A stretch of DNA of 64,000 nt from Paenibacillus_F sp047238265 (GTDB taxonomy: Bacteria; Bacillota; Bacilli; Paenibacillales; NBRC-103111). Position numbers and translations under genes: made by a program. Numbering within the stretch: the first letter of the stretch is position 1; each line of letters begins with the position of its first letter. The notes under the pieces are model-generated. The model saw nothing but the letters and a program-made list of their open reading frames with translations. It was not told the DNA's origin and did not search any database. Below, piece after piece: positions 1 to 6,327 of this stretch. The DNA is taken from NCBI RefSeq assembly GCF_047238265.1, contig NZ_JBDFMM010000001.1:1240001-1304000 (forward strand), read 5' to 3'.

Positions 1-1
1 T

Positions 2-148
2 TATGTCGAGATGGTCGACTTATCAACGGGAAGAAAAAGAAATGATGGAGTGGTTATTAAATTCACGTGCGGGCCCTTAACAGATCATGTGGGTACGTTA
101 TCACTTGCAAGCTTGACACTGATGGCTAAAGGTGAAGTCACAGATTAA
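2..148 (+). CDS. C-terminal fragment of an unidentified phage protein (runs off the left edge)
   Basis: An open frame enters from the left edge and ends at a TAA at 146-148, giving 48 residues that end in MAKGEVTD. No start codon is visible because the gene begins outside the window. The peptide has mixed composition with no recognisable motif. It lies directly upstream of a run of small same-strand phage genes with good Shine-Dalgarno sites, so it is probably the end of a prophage early gene. I cannot assign a function. Confidence 0.45.
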   Translation, partial: YVEMVDLSTGRKRNDGVVIKFTCGPLTDHVGTLSLASLTLMAKGEVTD

Positions 149-180
149 TCCCCCTATAGGGCATCTAAAGGACGGTGTAC

Positions 181-363
181 GTGGTGAACAATGAAATCGA
201 AACAATAAAAAACGAATGGCGGGAAGCCTATCGTAAGGCAAATGAAAAGGAACCTCCAGAAATATCTTATGAAAAGGGCTGGTTTACGATTCATAGGCGA
301 AAGCATCGAAAAAAAGAAGTTTTGCAGTTTACCAAGACTCTTTTGGCTAGCTCAACAAACTAA
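181..363 (+). CDS. small basic phage protein, unknown
   Basis: About 60 residues, strongly charged (Lys/Glu/Arg-rich), with no motif I recognise. Three GTG codons compete as start (175, 181, 184). I prefer 181 because AAAGGA at 167-172 then lies 8 bases upstream. Its TAA stop is the first codon of a 25-bp direct repeat that recurs at 1511. It is followed by the DpdA-like cassette and is probably part of an early operon of small prophage genes. Confidence 0.5.
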   Translation: MVNNEIETIKNEWREAYRKANEKEPPEISYEKGWFTIHRRKHRKKEVLQFTKTLLASSTN

Positions 364-385
364 CACAGAAATACATGGGAGGGTT
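361..385 (+). repeat. direct repeat copy 1 (stop codon plus Shine-Dalgarno leader)
   Basis: These 25 bases are identical to 1511-1535. The repeat begins with the TAA stop of the preceding gene and contains an ATGGGAGGG Shine-Dalgarno-like core. In this copy no start codon follows at a usable distance, so the ribosome site is orphaned. In the second copy it serves the gene at 1540. The two copies bracket the DpdA-like gene and its zinc-finger partner, as expected if that pair was inserted as a cassette. Confidence 0.85.
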
Positions 386-434
386 AAGAAGGCGAAAGAT
401 TGTAGTGGTAAAAAAGAGGGCGGTGTAGTGGTAA

Positions 435-1349
435 ATGTACCTTAAAAAAACCTTGGTCCAGGGACGATTGTACTGGTCGATTGTTGAGTCATTTAGGGAT
501 GGAAATAAAGTTAAACAGCGGACCATCAAAAGCCTTGGAACAACGGAAAATGCTCACCTTCAACTTCGGAAGAACCCGAAATATGGAACTCTATATTCGA
601 AAATTGCGGATCATATACGATGTGATGGTAAAGCACGCACTTTTGATTTCTACTTCGTCGTAACCGGTAAAAGCTCGGCAGAGTACGAGGTTATATCAGA
701 TGTTCGGCCACCCCAAGTACTGGTATCATATCACTATTTCAAAAACAAGCCATTAAAAGACTTTGTAGATCGCATCGGGTATAAGCCAAAAATAATACTC
801 GATTCGGGAGCATATTCAGCTTTTACTCAAGGTAAAAACATAGCGTTATTGGATTATATGGCTTATATCCAAGATAACAGCACATATATCGACTATTACA
901 TTTCCTTGGATGTAATTGGAGATAGCGAATTTTCCTATCTCTACTACGTAATCATGAAGCAAAAAGGGTTAAATCCTGTTCCGGTTTATCATTATGGCGA
1001 AGATGAAAGCCATCTAGTTCGCTATATCGAGCGCGGGGAAACATACATTGCACTTGGTGGCACTGTGCCAATATCTGATAAACAAAAGGTTGCTGATTGG
1101 GTGCAATTGCTTTGCATAAAGTACCCGGATATTGATTTTCATTTGCTCGGGTCGAGTTCACCGAAGATCGTAGGCAAATGTAATCTGCGTAGCTGCGACA
1201 GCTCGACATGGATCATGCTGGCCCAGAATGGTCAACCGTCTCACATAAAGGGCACAACGCGCGAGGCTAAGATAAAACGTGCGAAGTGGCAAATGCACAA
1301 CCTGATTAATCGTATGGACAAGGGGAATATATCGACATGTCGAGAGTGA
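435..1349 (+). CDS. DpdA-like 7-deazaguanine transglycosylase homologue (TGT fold) with transposase-like N-terminal domain
   Basis: 304 residues. From about residue 75 the protein has the spaced motifs of the phage DpdA branch of tRNA-guanine transglycosylases: ILDSGAYSAF near 120, then YISLDVIGD, PVPVYHYGED, YIALGGTVP and HLLGSSSPK. The two aspartates fit the TGT catalytic positions. DpdA enzymes exchange guanine for 7-deazaguanine bases in phage DNA and thereby protect it from restriction; that this one does so is inference. The first 50 residues (YWSIVESFRDG, KQRTIKSLG) resemble the N-terminal segment of IS1634-type transposases, an odd fusion. A TAA lies immediately before the ATG, so the start cannot be earlier, and the ribosome site is weak. 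The gene overlaps the following zinc-finger gene by 13 bases. No preQ0 synthesis genes are visible in the window. Confidence 0.62.
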   Translation: MYLKKTLVQGRLYWSIVESFRDGNKVKQRTIKSLGTTENAHLQLRKNPKYGTLYSKIADHIRCDGKARTFDFYFVVTGKSSAEYEVISDVRPPQVLVSYHYFKNKPLKDFVDRIGYKPKIILDSGAYSAFTQGKNIALLDYMAYIQDNSTYIDYYISLDVIGDSEFSYLYYVIMKQKGLNPVPVYHYGEDESHLVRYIERGETYIALGGTVPISDKQKVADWVQLLCIKYPDIDFHLLGSSSPKIVGKCNLRSCDSSTWIMLAQNGQPSHIKGTTREAKIKRAKWQMHNLINRMDKGNISTCRE

Positions 1350-1513
1350 GCATTTTATATCGGATTGATACGCTGCTATACGGGTGCAAAATGTGTCCTA
1401 CTCGTCGAGATATGGCAAAGAAATATCCAGGTAGATTTGCTTTACAGGATGGACATTGTAATAAAAATTGCAAAGTAGGCGCGGAGCTTCAGGCGCTAGG
1501 AAGACGGCTTTAA
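1337..1513 (+). CDS. small zinc-finger protein
   Basis: 58 residues. It contains GCKMC (C-x2-C) and HCNKNC (C-x3-C), then GAELQALGRRL, the layout of the small zinc-finger proteins common in Bacillus and Paenibacillus phages (PF10782-like). It starts inside the end of the DpdA-like gene (13-base overlap), suggesting translational coupling. Its TAA is the first codon of the second 25-bp repeat, so it is the last gene of the repeat-flanked cassette. Nucleic-acid binding is likely from the fold; a role as partner of the transglycosylase is only suggested by position. Confidence 0.6.
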   Translation: MSRVSILYRIDTLLYGCKMCPTRRDMAKKYPGRFALQDGHCNKNCKVGAELQALGRRL

Positions 1514-1535
1514 CACAGAAATACATGGGAGGGTT
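1511..1535 (+). repeat. direct repeat copy 2 (stop codon plus Shine-Dalgarno leader)
   Basis: Exact 25-base copy of 361-385. Here the GGAGGG core sits 8-9 bases before the ATG at 1540 and works as a normal ribosome-binding site. Together with copy 1 it marks the borders of a roughly 1.15-kb insert. Confidence 0.85.
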
Positions 1536-1539
1536 CTAG

Positions 1540-1866
1540 ATGAACCGAATTGAAGAACTGAAAGATTTGCATATACAGTCGAAGCCGCAGCTCGAATTGT
1601 TTCTGAACAATGTTAAAGGCGCACTTGTCGGTGGATCATCGGAAAAACTTTATCGCATTGTCTATGGGATTAAAGATGTTGTCATAAGCTATGACTCTGT
1701 CATCGACGAACTTTTCGCAGAAATTGAACGGCTAGATGAACGGATTTTGGATTTGGAGGCAGTCGTACACGATGCGCTCTCAATCGCGGAAATGGAAAGA
1801 CGGAACTTTTTAATGGAGCCGTGGGCCAGCCTGCAAGAAGCCGTTAAAAGTACCGATCAGGATTAA
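1540..1866 (+). CDS. phage protein of unknown function, helical
   Basis: 108 residues, rich in Glu/Leu/Ile, with a likely coiled-coil stretch (residues 50-90: VVISYDSVIDELFAEIERLD onward). Start ATG 1540 follows GGAGGG. I recognise no family. Before insertion of the DpdA-like cassette this gene would have followed the gene at 181-363 directly. Confidence 0.55.
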   Translation: MNRIEELKDLHIQSKPQLELFLNNVKGALVGGSSEKLYRIVYGIKDVVISYDSVIDELFAEIERLDERILDLEAVVHDALSIAEMERRNFLMEPWASLQEAVKSTDQD

Positions 1867-1888
1867 ATCAACTAGGGGAGGAATAAAC

Positions 1889-2050
1889 ATGCGGAAAATC
1901 GTTTTTAACTGGTATCGCGGACCCGGGAACACGGTGCAGCAGGAGGTCGAGTTCGAGGATGGTACAAGTGAAGAGAAAATAAAGGAAAAGTTTAAAGAAT
2001 GGGTATGGGAAATGATTGGAGAAGACTTCTGGTGGTCAGAAGAAAACTAA
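1889..2050 (+). CDS. small acidic phage protein, Trp-rich C-terminus
   Basis: 53 residues starting MRKIVFNWYRG and ending EDFWWSEEN. The leader GGGGAGGAATAAAC lies immediately before the ATG at 1889. Acidic and rich in Trp, no known motif. A nearly identical leader follows the stop codon (2053 onward), so leaders in this segment look duplicated. Confidence 0.55.
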   Translation: MRKIVFNWYRGPGNTVQQEVEFEDGTSEEKIKEKFKEWVWEMIGEDFWWSEEN

Positions 2051-2059
2051 AGTCAACTA

Positions 2060-2078
2060 GGGGAGGAAATCCCTCCCC
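2060..2078 (+). promoter_or_regulatory. hairpin sequestering a Shine-Dalgarno sequence
   Basis: GGGGAGG (2060-2066) pairs perfectly with CCTCCCC (2072-2078) across a 5-base loop. The 5' arm is a copy of the Shine-Dalgarno leader used at 1875-1881, while the gene downstream uses a second AGGAGG at 2083-2088. The hairpin could hide the first site or protect the mRNA end; either role is inference. Confidence 0.45.
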
Positions 2079-2099
2079 ATATAGGAGGAATAAACAGAT

Positions 2100-2552
2100 A
2101 TGAGCAGACCGATTAAGTTCCGGGGCAAGCGAATAGATAACGGCGAGTGGGTGTACGGATATTATGTTAAAGGCGCAACTCGGCATTGTATTGTAGATAG
2201 CCTGGCAAATTTTCCGCGTTATGATGTTAATCCCGAAACAGTAGGCCAGTACACCGGCCTGCGGGATTCGAAGAGGACCGAAGAATATCCCGAGGGGCAA
2301 GAGATTTACGAGGGGGATATAGTGCGGTACCCGGATGCTTATGATAGGTCTTCAGAAAGCGGCTACGACTGGGAAGAGACGCTAAGTGTAGGTGTAATTG
2401 ATTGGTACGACGAGGAAGCAAAATTCGATGTGACAAATCGCGAGGCCATCGGTCTTGAAGAATTTTGGGAAGAAATCGATCAGGCCGAAGTCATCGGCAA
2501 CATACACGAACACCCTCACTTACTGGAGCAAAAGGAGAGTGCAGCAGAATGA
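2100..2552 (+). CDS. YopX family phage protein
   Basis: 150 residues with the YopX signature: KFRGKRIDNGEWVYGYYV at the N-terminus, NPETVGQYTGL in the middle and EIYEGDIVRY after it. YopX proteins (PF09643) are common in Firmicutes phages; their role is unknown. AGGAGG lies about a dozen bases before the ATG. Its TGA overlaps the next start (ATGA), indicating translational coupling with 2549-2677. Confidence 0.9.
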   Translation: MSRPIKFRGKRIDNGEWVYGYYVKGATRHCIVDSLANFPRYDVNPETVGQYTGLRDSKRTEEYPEGQEIYEGDIVRYPDAYDRSSESGYDWEETLSVGVIDWYDEEAKFDVTNREAIGLEEFWEEIDQAEVIGNIHEHPHLLEQKESAAE

Positions 2553-2677
2553 GCAAAGGATCATATGCACACGGAAGCTTACCAGGACTAGCCGCGCTGG
2601 TTAGGCAGCTTGAGCAAGAACCAAAGGAGAAGAAAGAAGAGCAGAAGCCGGCTGAGCAAAAGGAGGAAGGTAAATGA
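2549..2677 (+). CDS. small charged phage protein
   Basis: 42 residues, MSKGSYAHGS followed by a short helix and a Lys/Glu/Gln-rich tail. The start overlaps the yopX stop as ATGA, and its own TGA overlaps the next ATG in the same way, so three genes are translationally chained. AAGGAGAG lies upstream inside yopX. A longer in-frame extension upstream exists but would overlap yopX extensively and is rejected. Function unknown. Confidence 0.55.
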   Translation: MSKGSYAHGSLPGLAALVRQLEQEPKEKKEEQKPAEQKEEGK

Positions 2678-3012
2678 GCAAATACAGAGCTAAACCCACA
2701 ATGGTAGACGGCATAAGGTTCGACAGTAAGGCAGAGGCGCACTACTACCTTCTTCTCAAGAGCGAGAAAGAGAGGGGTAATATCATATCGATCGAATTAC
2801 AGCCAGTGTTTGTGTTACAGGAGGGCTTTAAAAAGAACGGCAAGAAATACCGGCCCATTACCTACGTAGCCGACTTCCGCGTTACCTGGAAAGACGGCAC
2901 GGAAGAGATCATCGATGTGAAGGGAAAACGGACAGAGGTATACGGCATCAAGCGCAAATGGTTTGAGCGAGTGTACATGAACCTAACGATAAAAGAAATC
3001 AAAGTGGGGTGA
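2674..3012 (+). CDS. DUF1064 family phage protein, PD-(D/E)XK nuclease-like
   Basis: 112 residues. Opening SKYRAKPTMVDGIRFDSKAEAHYY is typical of DUF1064 (PF06356). The later YVADFRV and IIDVKG supply the D...DxK pattern of PD-(D/E)XK nucleases, with FDSKAE providing an upstream Glu. Such proteins are thought to be phage recombination or junction-cleaving nucleases, but activity here is inferred. It is coupled to the upstream gene by an ATGA overlap. Confidence 0.75.
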   Translation: MSKYRAKPTMVDGIRFDSKAEAHYYLLLKSEKERGNIISIELQPVFVLQEGFKKNGKKYRPITYVADFRVTWKDGTEEIIDVKGKRTEVYGIKRKWFERVYMNLTIKEIKVG

Positions 3013-3016
3013 GCCT

Positions 3017-3190
3017 ATGTCGATCAAGTGGAGAAAAGAAAATGTGACGATGTACATCGGAAAGGACGAAAAGACCGGAAAAGATGTCTACTATAACACC
3101 AAAAGGCCGCCAGGATATGTTGAGACCGAGGAAGAAAAGCCGGAACCAAAGGTGAAATGCTCACCAGGAAAAGTCAAACACAATATGTAG
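3017..3190 (+). CDS. small basic phage protein, unknown
   Basis: 57 residues (MSIKWRKENVTMYIGKDEKT...), starting 4 bases after the DUF1064 stop, with GGGGTGAG as ribosome site. Lys/Glu-rich, no motif recognised. It is the last gene before a clear promoter region, so probably the end of an operon. Confidence 0.5.
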   Translation: MSIKWRKENVTMYIGKDEKTGKDVYYNTKRPPGYVETEEEKPEPKVKCSPGKVKHNM

Positions 3191-3229
3191 TAGTAATTTG
3201 GAGTAAATTGAAGAAAAACATGCTTTATG

Positions 3230-3287
3230 TTGTGTTTTCGGACTAATTATGTGGTATAATATACCTATAAATATGATCATATGATCA
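3230..3287 (+). promoter_or_regulatory. promoter with a 14-bp palindromic operator candidate
   Basis: TTGTGT (3230-3235) and TATAAT (3255-3260) form a sigma-A-type promoter with 19-base spacing. Just downstream, TGATCATATGATCA (3274-3287) is a perfect 14-bp palindrome located where a repressor could block initiation. The promoter drives the coiled-coil gene at 3311. Confidence 0.55.
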
Positions 3288-3310
3288 ATTATTGATAACG
3301 GAGGCGTAAC

Positions 3311-4352
3311 ATGGATAAAACGAGCCTGCAGGCGGAACTGGAAAAGGTACAATCGGACTTGGCGAGCGAACGGCAACGCGGGGCATTGGCGGATACGGGG
3401 AAGATTCACGCGTTGGAGCAACGTGAAAATGAACTGATGGACCAGATTCAGAAGGCAGAGCATGAGCAACGTGTTGAAACAGCAGAAGAAGAAATCTCCT
3501 ACCTGCTCGATACGATTAAAGCAGACGGCATGAGTATGCGTGACATGTGCCTAAGCGAGCCGCATTACCAAATTCTCCGAATTGAAGTACAGCGTCGATA
3601 TGCCGACCAGGCTGCACGCTTTAGCGAAGAGATTGGCGAGCTGCAGAAAGCACATGCGGAAAAGCTCCGCGCAAGCGAAGAACGTGAACTTCAACTGCAA
3701 AGGCAGTTCGACTCCCTGCAGAATGAGCACAAACTCACATTGGAACAGCTCAACTCCGCTAAACTGGAACTCGCGGACATGCAGGCCAAACGTGACAACG
3801 CTTCTATGGCGCTAGAAGAGGCCAAGAAAGAGATTGAACGGTTGAATGGACATGTAGATGATCTGCGCAAGGAAATGGCTGTAGGCGCTCAAAATGCGTA
3901 TAAGGTAATCGACACGGAAGAGCAGCAACGGCAGTACAAAGAAGCACTGATGAAGATTAAGGCAGAACGGCCGAAAATTTATGATATGCAGCCGCTGGAC
4001 ATCAAACAATCCCGGTTCAAGGCGAAACTGATTGATTCGGACGAAGAGATTGAATTCAGACTACCTAGAGCAAGGGAAGTACAACGTCATCGAAGATCAA
4101 CAAGAGGTGCAGCGATTTCGCGAAGAGGCCCAACTTGCTCATGCGAATAGTACATTGGGCGATACCGGTGCTCCAGACAAGGAGGTAACTTTTCAAGTCC
4201 CCGCGTTACCAACCGTACAATTTGAAGTGGCTGATGGAGAGCAACACCGAGAAGTACAGACAGAAGACACTCCGTTTACAAGAGCGGAACTTGAAGAAAG
4301 GCTCCAACAATTCGCCGCCGAGCACGGCCTTGTAAAAGGGCACGTAGCGTGA
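3311..4352 (+). pseudogene. phage coiled-coil protein, reading frame broken at 4057-4062
   Basis: The first frame runs 3311-4150 and the second, one base over, runs through to 4352. Coding quality changes frame at the hexamer CAGACT (4057-4062): EEIEF before, YLEQGKYNVIEDQQEVQ after. Removing one base there gives a single 346-residue protein. Residues 1-230 are mostly heptad coiled coil (for example LQAELEKVQSDLASERQR); the C-terminal 110 residues are acidic. The ATG at 3311 follows GGAGGCG. I recognise no family; a structural or scaffold-like role is possible. The break is one of four at the same hexamer, so the gene may be intact in the organism. Confidence 0.6.
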
Positions 4353-4528
4353 AGATCACAGACAACGGCATAAACATCGAAGTCATCTGCGAATACGAGC
4401 AATATGACCGCGTAGAGGACGTGGCCAGGGGCATCCAATACATATCTTGGAAGATGATGTTGGGTGCTAAGTTGGTCAGTGTATTGAGACCGGAGGGACG
4501 ATTCGAGTTTAAACTGATACAAAAGTAA
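4349..4528 (+). CDS. small phage protein, unknown
   Basis: 59 residues from GTG 4349, overlapping the preceding stop (GTGA). The sequence (MKITDNGINIEVICEYEQYD... RFEFKLIQK) alternates short beta-like and helical stretches, with no known motif. Followed by a hairpin and then the late-activator gene. Confidence 0.5.
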   Translation: MKITDNGINIEVICEYEQYDRVEDVARGIQYISWKMMLGAKLVSVLRPEGRFEFKLIQK

Positions 4529-4587
4529 AACGGCCGAAGGCCATCGAATCGACCGAATAACCCAGCGTAAGCGGGGGCCGAATACAA

Positions 4588-4621
4588 AGCCTCGTTATAT
4601 AACATAGCGAGGCTATCTTTT
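4588..4621 (+). terminator. probable Rho-independent terminator
   Basis: AGCCTCG (4588-4594) pairs with CGAGGCT (4608-4614), followed by a short T run (ATCTTTT). The moderate T tract makes it weak. It separates the middle operon from the late activator. Confidence 0.4.
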
Positions 4622-4637
4622 ACAAGGGGGTAAGGGC

Positions 4638-5081
4638 ATGGACCAGAACAAAGTAACCGAGCTTCTTAAGAACTACCGTAGCTACCGATACGCTATATCT
4701 AACGGAGTAGCCTCTCACCAATCAGACGACACCACAGGCATGCCATTAGGTGGTGGGTATGGAAGCAGACCTCCGGCAGGATTTGGAGGCAGAGGAACGA
4801 TTCTGAGTAGTCTGATGGACTATCAACGCTATAAGCTGGCGGTGACACTGATTGATGGAGCTGTGAGGGATGTACTCGATGATGAAGAACGTAATGTAAT
4901 CGAGCTCAAGTACATGGAACGAAACACACTGACGTTGGCTTTAATTGCTGAGAAAAAAGGTCCGTGTGAAAAAACGGTGAGGAATATCCATAAGCGCGCC
5001 TTAAATAAACTGACCGTTGCCCTAAGATTTGTGGATACGCCGGAGATCATAAATCTTGATGAGGTTGTAGGATTTAAATAA
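4638..5081 (+). CDS. ArpU/RinA/XpF-type late transcription activator (sigma-70 region 4-like)
   Basis: 147 residues. The C-terminal half (YQRYKLAVTLIDGAVRDVLD, DDEERNVIELKYMERNTLTL, then a helix-turn-helix with KTVRNIHKRALNKL) matches sigma-like phage activators of packaging and structural genes. AAGGGGG precedes the ATG. A Gly/Pro-rich linker occupies residues 34-52. Position just left of the terminase genes fits a late-operon activator; the name of the subfamily is less certain than the role. Confidence 0.7.
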   Translation: MDQNKVTELLKNYRSYRYAISNGVASHQSDDTTGMPLGGGYGSRPPAGFGGRGTILSSLMDYQRYKLAVTLIDGAVRDVLDDEERNVIELKYMERNTLTLALIAEKKGPCEKTVRNIHKRALNKLTVALRFVDTPEIINLDEVVGFK

Positions 5082-5151
5082 TAGGGCTATTCGTATTAAA
5101 AGGATTTTTATATAATTAGAATAAAATCATATAGGTAAAGGGTGATTAGTT

Positions 5152-5319
5152 ATGGCAAGACCCTTAGAAGAAGCAGCTCAAAACTGCTTATCTGTGATGA
5201 AGGAACTCGACGTTCTGTCGTGGAAGTCTAGGAAAGAAACGGATAAAGTTAAAGAACGGAAACGCGTTCTTCTAAAGACGCTGCATGGTAATCTGGGTGA
5301 GTTAATAGAACTGATATAG
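5152..5319 (+). CDS. small phage protein, unknown
   Basis: 55 residues, MARPLEEAAQNCLSVMKELD..., helical and basic in the middle. AAAGGGTGA lies upstream of ATG 5152 at good spacing. No family recognised. It is followed by an imperfect inverted repeat around 5327-5363. Confidence 0.45.
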   Translation: MARPLEEAAQNCLSVMKELDVLSWKSRKETDKVKERKRVLLKTLHGNLGELIELI

Positions 5320-5373
5320 ATAATGACCGGAAATTTACCGTTTTTTTACCGCCAAATTACCGGAAGAACCTGC

Positions 5374-5467
5374 TATAGTTATACCATGGGAAAGTTAAAA
5401 GGCATGCCAACGTACCCACGATAGGGCGCATCCACTCCGGGAGCCGGACGTAGATAGCGCTCTTTTT
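5374..5467 (+). ncRNA. candidate small RNA or leader with its own promoter and terminator, upstream of the terminase operon
   Basis: TGCTATAGT (5371-5379) is an extended -10 element. Starting about 7 bases later, a roughly 80-base transcript would end in a hairpin whose outer stem is GGGCGC (5424-5429) with GCGCTC (5457-5462), with an inner stem TCCGG/CCGGA (5436-5440/5444-5448), followed by five Ts. The region has no plausible gene beyond a 12-codon frame without a ribosome site. It could be a free small RNA or an attenuator for the packaging genes. Confidence 0.4.
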
Positions 5468-5504
5468 CGATTCGTGATACGATCGGAACAAAGGAGGGGA
5501 AGTC

Positions 5505-5783
5505 GTGGACATTTTTGAGCTATTGGATAAGTTAGACGAATACTTACCTAAACAACAAGGAGAAAGTCATCGTGATATTAGGTTGTCTCGCGAGGATGTA
5601 ATGGGTGATAAAGTATTAAAAGTTCGGATAACCATTTATACCAACATGGAACATGGAGGCTACTCGATCTATAAGCTATTGGAACCTATCGAAGATATGG
5701 TAAATCCATATGACTATATTGATTATCAGATGATGGAAATGTGTTGGAAAATAAAAGAGGATTTTAAAAAACTGTCACTCTAA
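5505..5783 (+). CDS. phage protein of unknown function
   Basis: 92 residues from GTG 5505, with AAAGGAGGGG immediately upstream. Acidic, with an amphipathic N-terminal helix (MDIFELLDKLDEYL) and a likely beta segment (KVLKVRITIYTN). No family recognised. A terminator overlaps its stop codon. Confidence 0.6.
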   Translation: MDIFELLDKLDEYLPKQQGESHRDIRLSREDVMGDKVLKVRITIYTNMEHGGYSIYKLLEPIEDMVNPYDYIDYQMMEMCWKIKEDFKKLSL

Positions 5784-5797
5784 TGAGTGGCTTTTTT
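5776..5797 (+). terminator. Rho-independent terminator
   Basis: CACTC (5776-5780) and GAGTG (5785-5789) form a short hairpin followed by GCTTTTTT. It overlaps the stop codon of the upstream gene. Confidence 0.55.
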
Positions 5798-5816
5798 ATT
5801 TAACCGAGGTGGTCAT

Positions 5817-5978
5817 ATGTGGGCAACAATGGATCAATTACTCTCAAATCCCGCATATGACTTTTTAGATCCACTCTGTATGATAGCCCTGGCCTGTATG
5901 TATGGGCTAAAGGCGATATGGTACACGGAGGATTATTATAACGATGATGGGAGGGATGAAGATGGCATTGACGGATAA
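5817..5978 (+). CDS. small phage protein with hydrophobic core
   Basis: 53 residues from ATG 5817, with GAGGTGG upstream. The centre (DPLCMIALACMYGLKAIW) is hydrophobic and the tail is acidic (EDYYNDDGRDEDGIDG). It overlaps the start of the small terminase gene by 17 bases. It may be a small membrane-associated protein; function unknown. Confidence 0.5.
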   Translation: MWATMDQLLSNPAYDFLDPLCMIALACMYGLKAIWYTEDYYNDDGRDEDGIDG

Positions 5979-6327
5979 GCAGAAGAAATTTATCAATGAA
6001 TACCTCATTGACCTCAATGCCACTCAGGCGGCGATTAGGGCGGGATACAGTGCAAATACTGCATCAGAGACGGGGTATGAAAACCTCAGGAAACCTCAGA
6101 TAGCCGATGAGATAGCAAAGAGGCAGCAGAAACACGCTGAGAAGTCTCAAATGACCGTAGAATGGGTTCTGCAACAGTACAAGGACATAATACTCAATAC
6201 GAAGCAGACTGAGCCTAATACGGCCCGTGGAGCCCTTGATAGTGTGGCTAAACATTTGGGCATGTTTAAAGAACGAATCGAGCATAGTGGAAGCCTGGGC
6301 GTTACGATCGTAGATGATATCAAATGA
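5962..6327 (+). CDS. terS: terminase small subunit
   Basis: 121 residues from ATG 5962, with GGGAGGG six bases upstream. The sequence LTDKQKKFINEYLIDLNATQ, AAIRAGYS and TGYENLRKPQI is characteristic of the Terminase_2 family (PF03592). It recognises the phage packaging site and recruits the large subunit. The stop overlaps the large-subunit start by 4 bases (ATGA). Confidence 0.92.
   Translation: MALTDKQKKFINEYLIDLNATQAAIRAGYSANTASETGYENLRKPQIADEIAKRQQKHAEKSQMTVEWVLQQYKDIILNTKQTEPNTARGALDSVAKHLGMFKERIEHSGSLGVTIVDDIK

Noticed and set aside
5386..5424. 12-codon frame MGKLKGMPTYPR at the start of the candidate small RNA
   Set aside because: No Shine-Dalgarno sequence; a leader peptide cannot be excluded but is not supported.
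6200..6215. CAGACT in the small terminase gene as a fifth break
   Set aside because: The frame is intact through it (NTKQTEPNTARG), so this copy is genuine.
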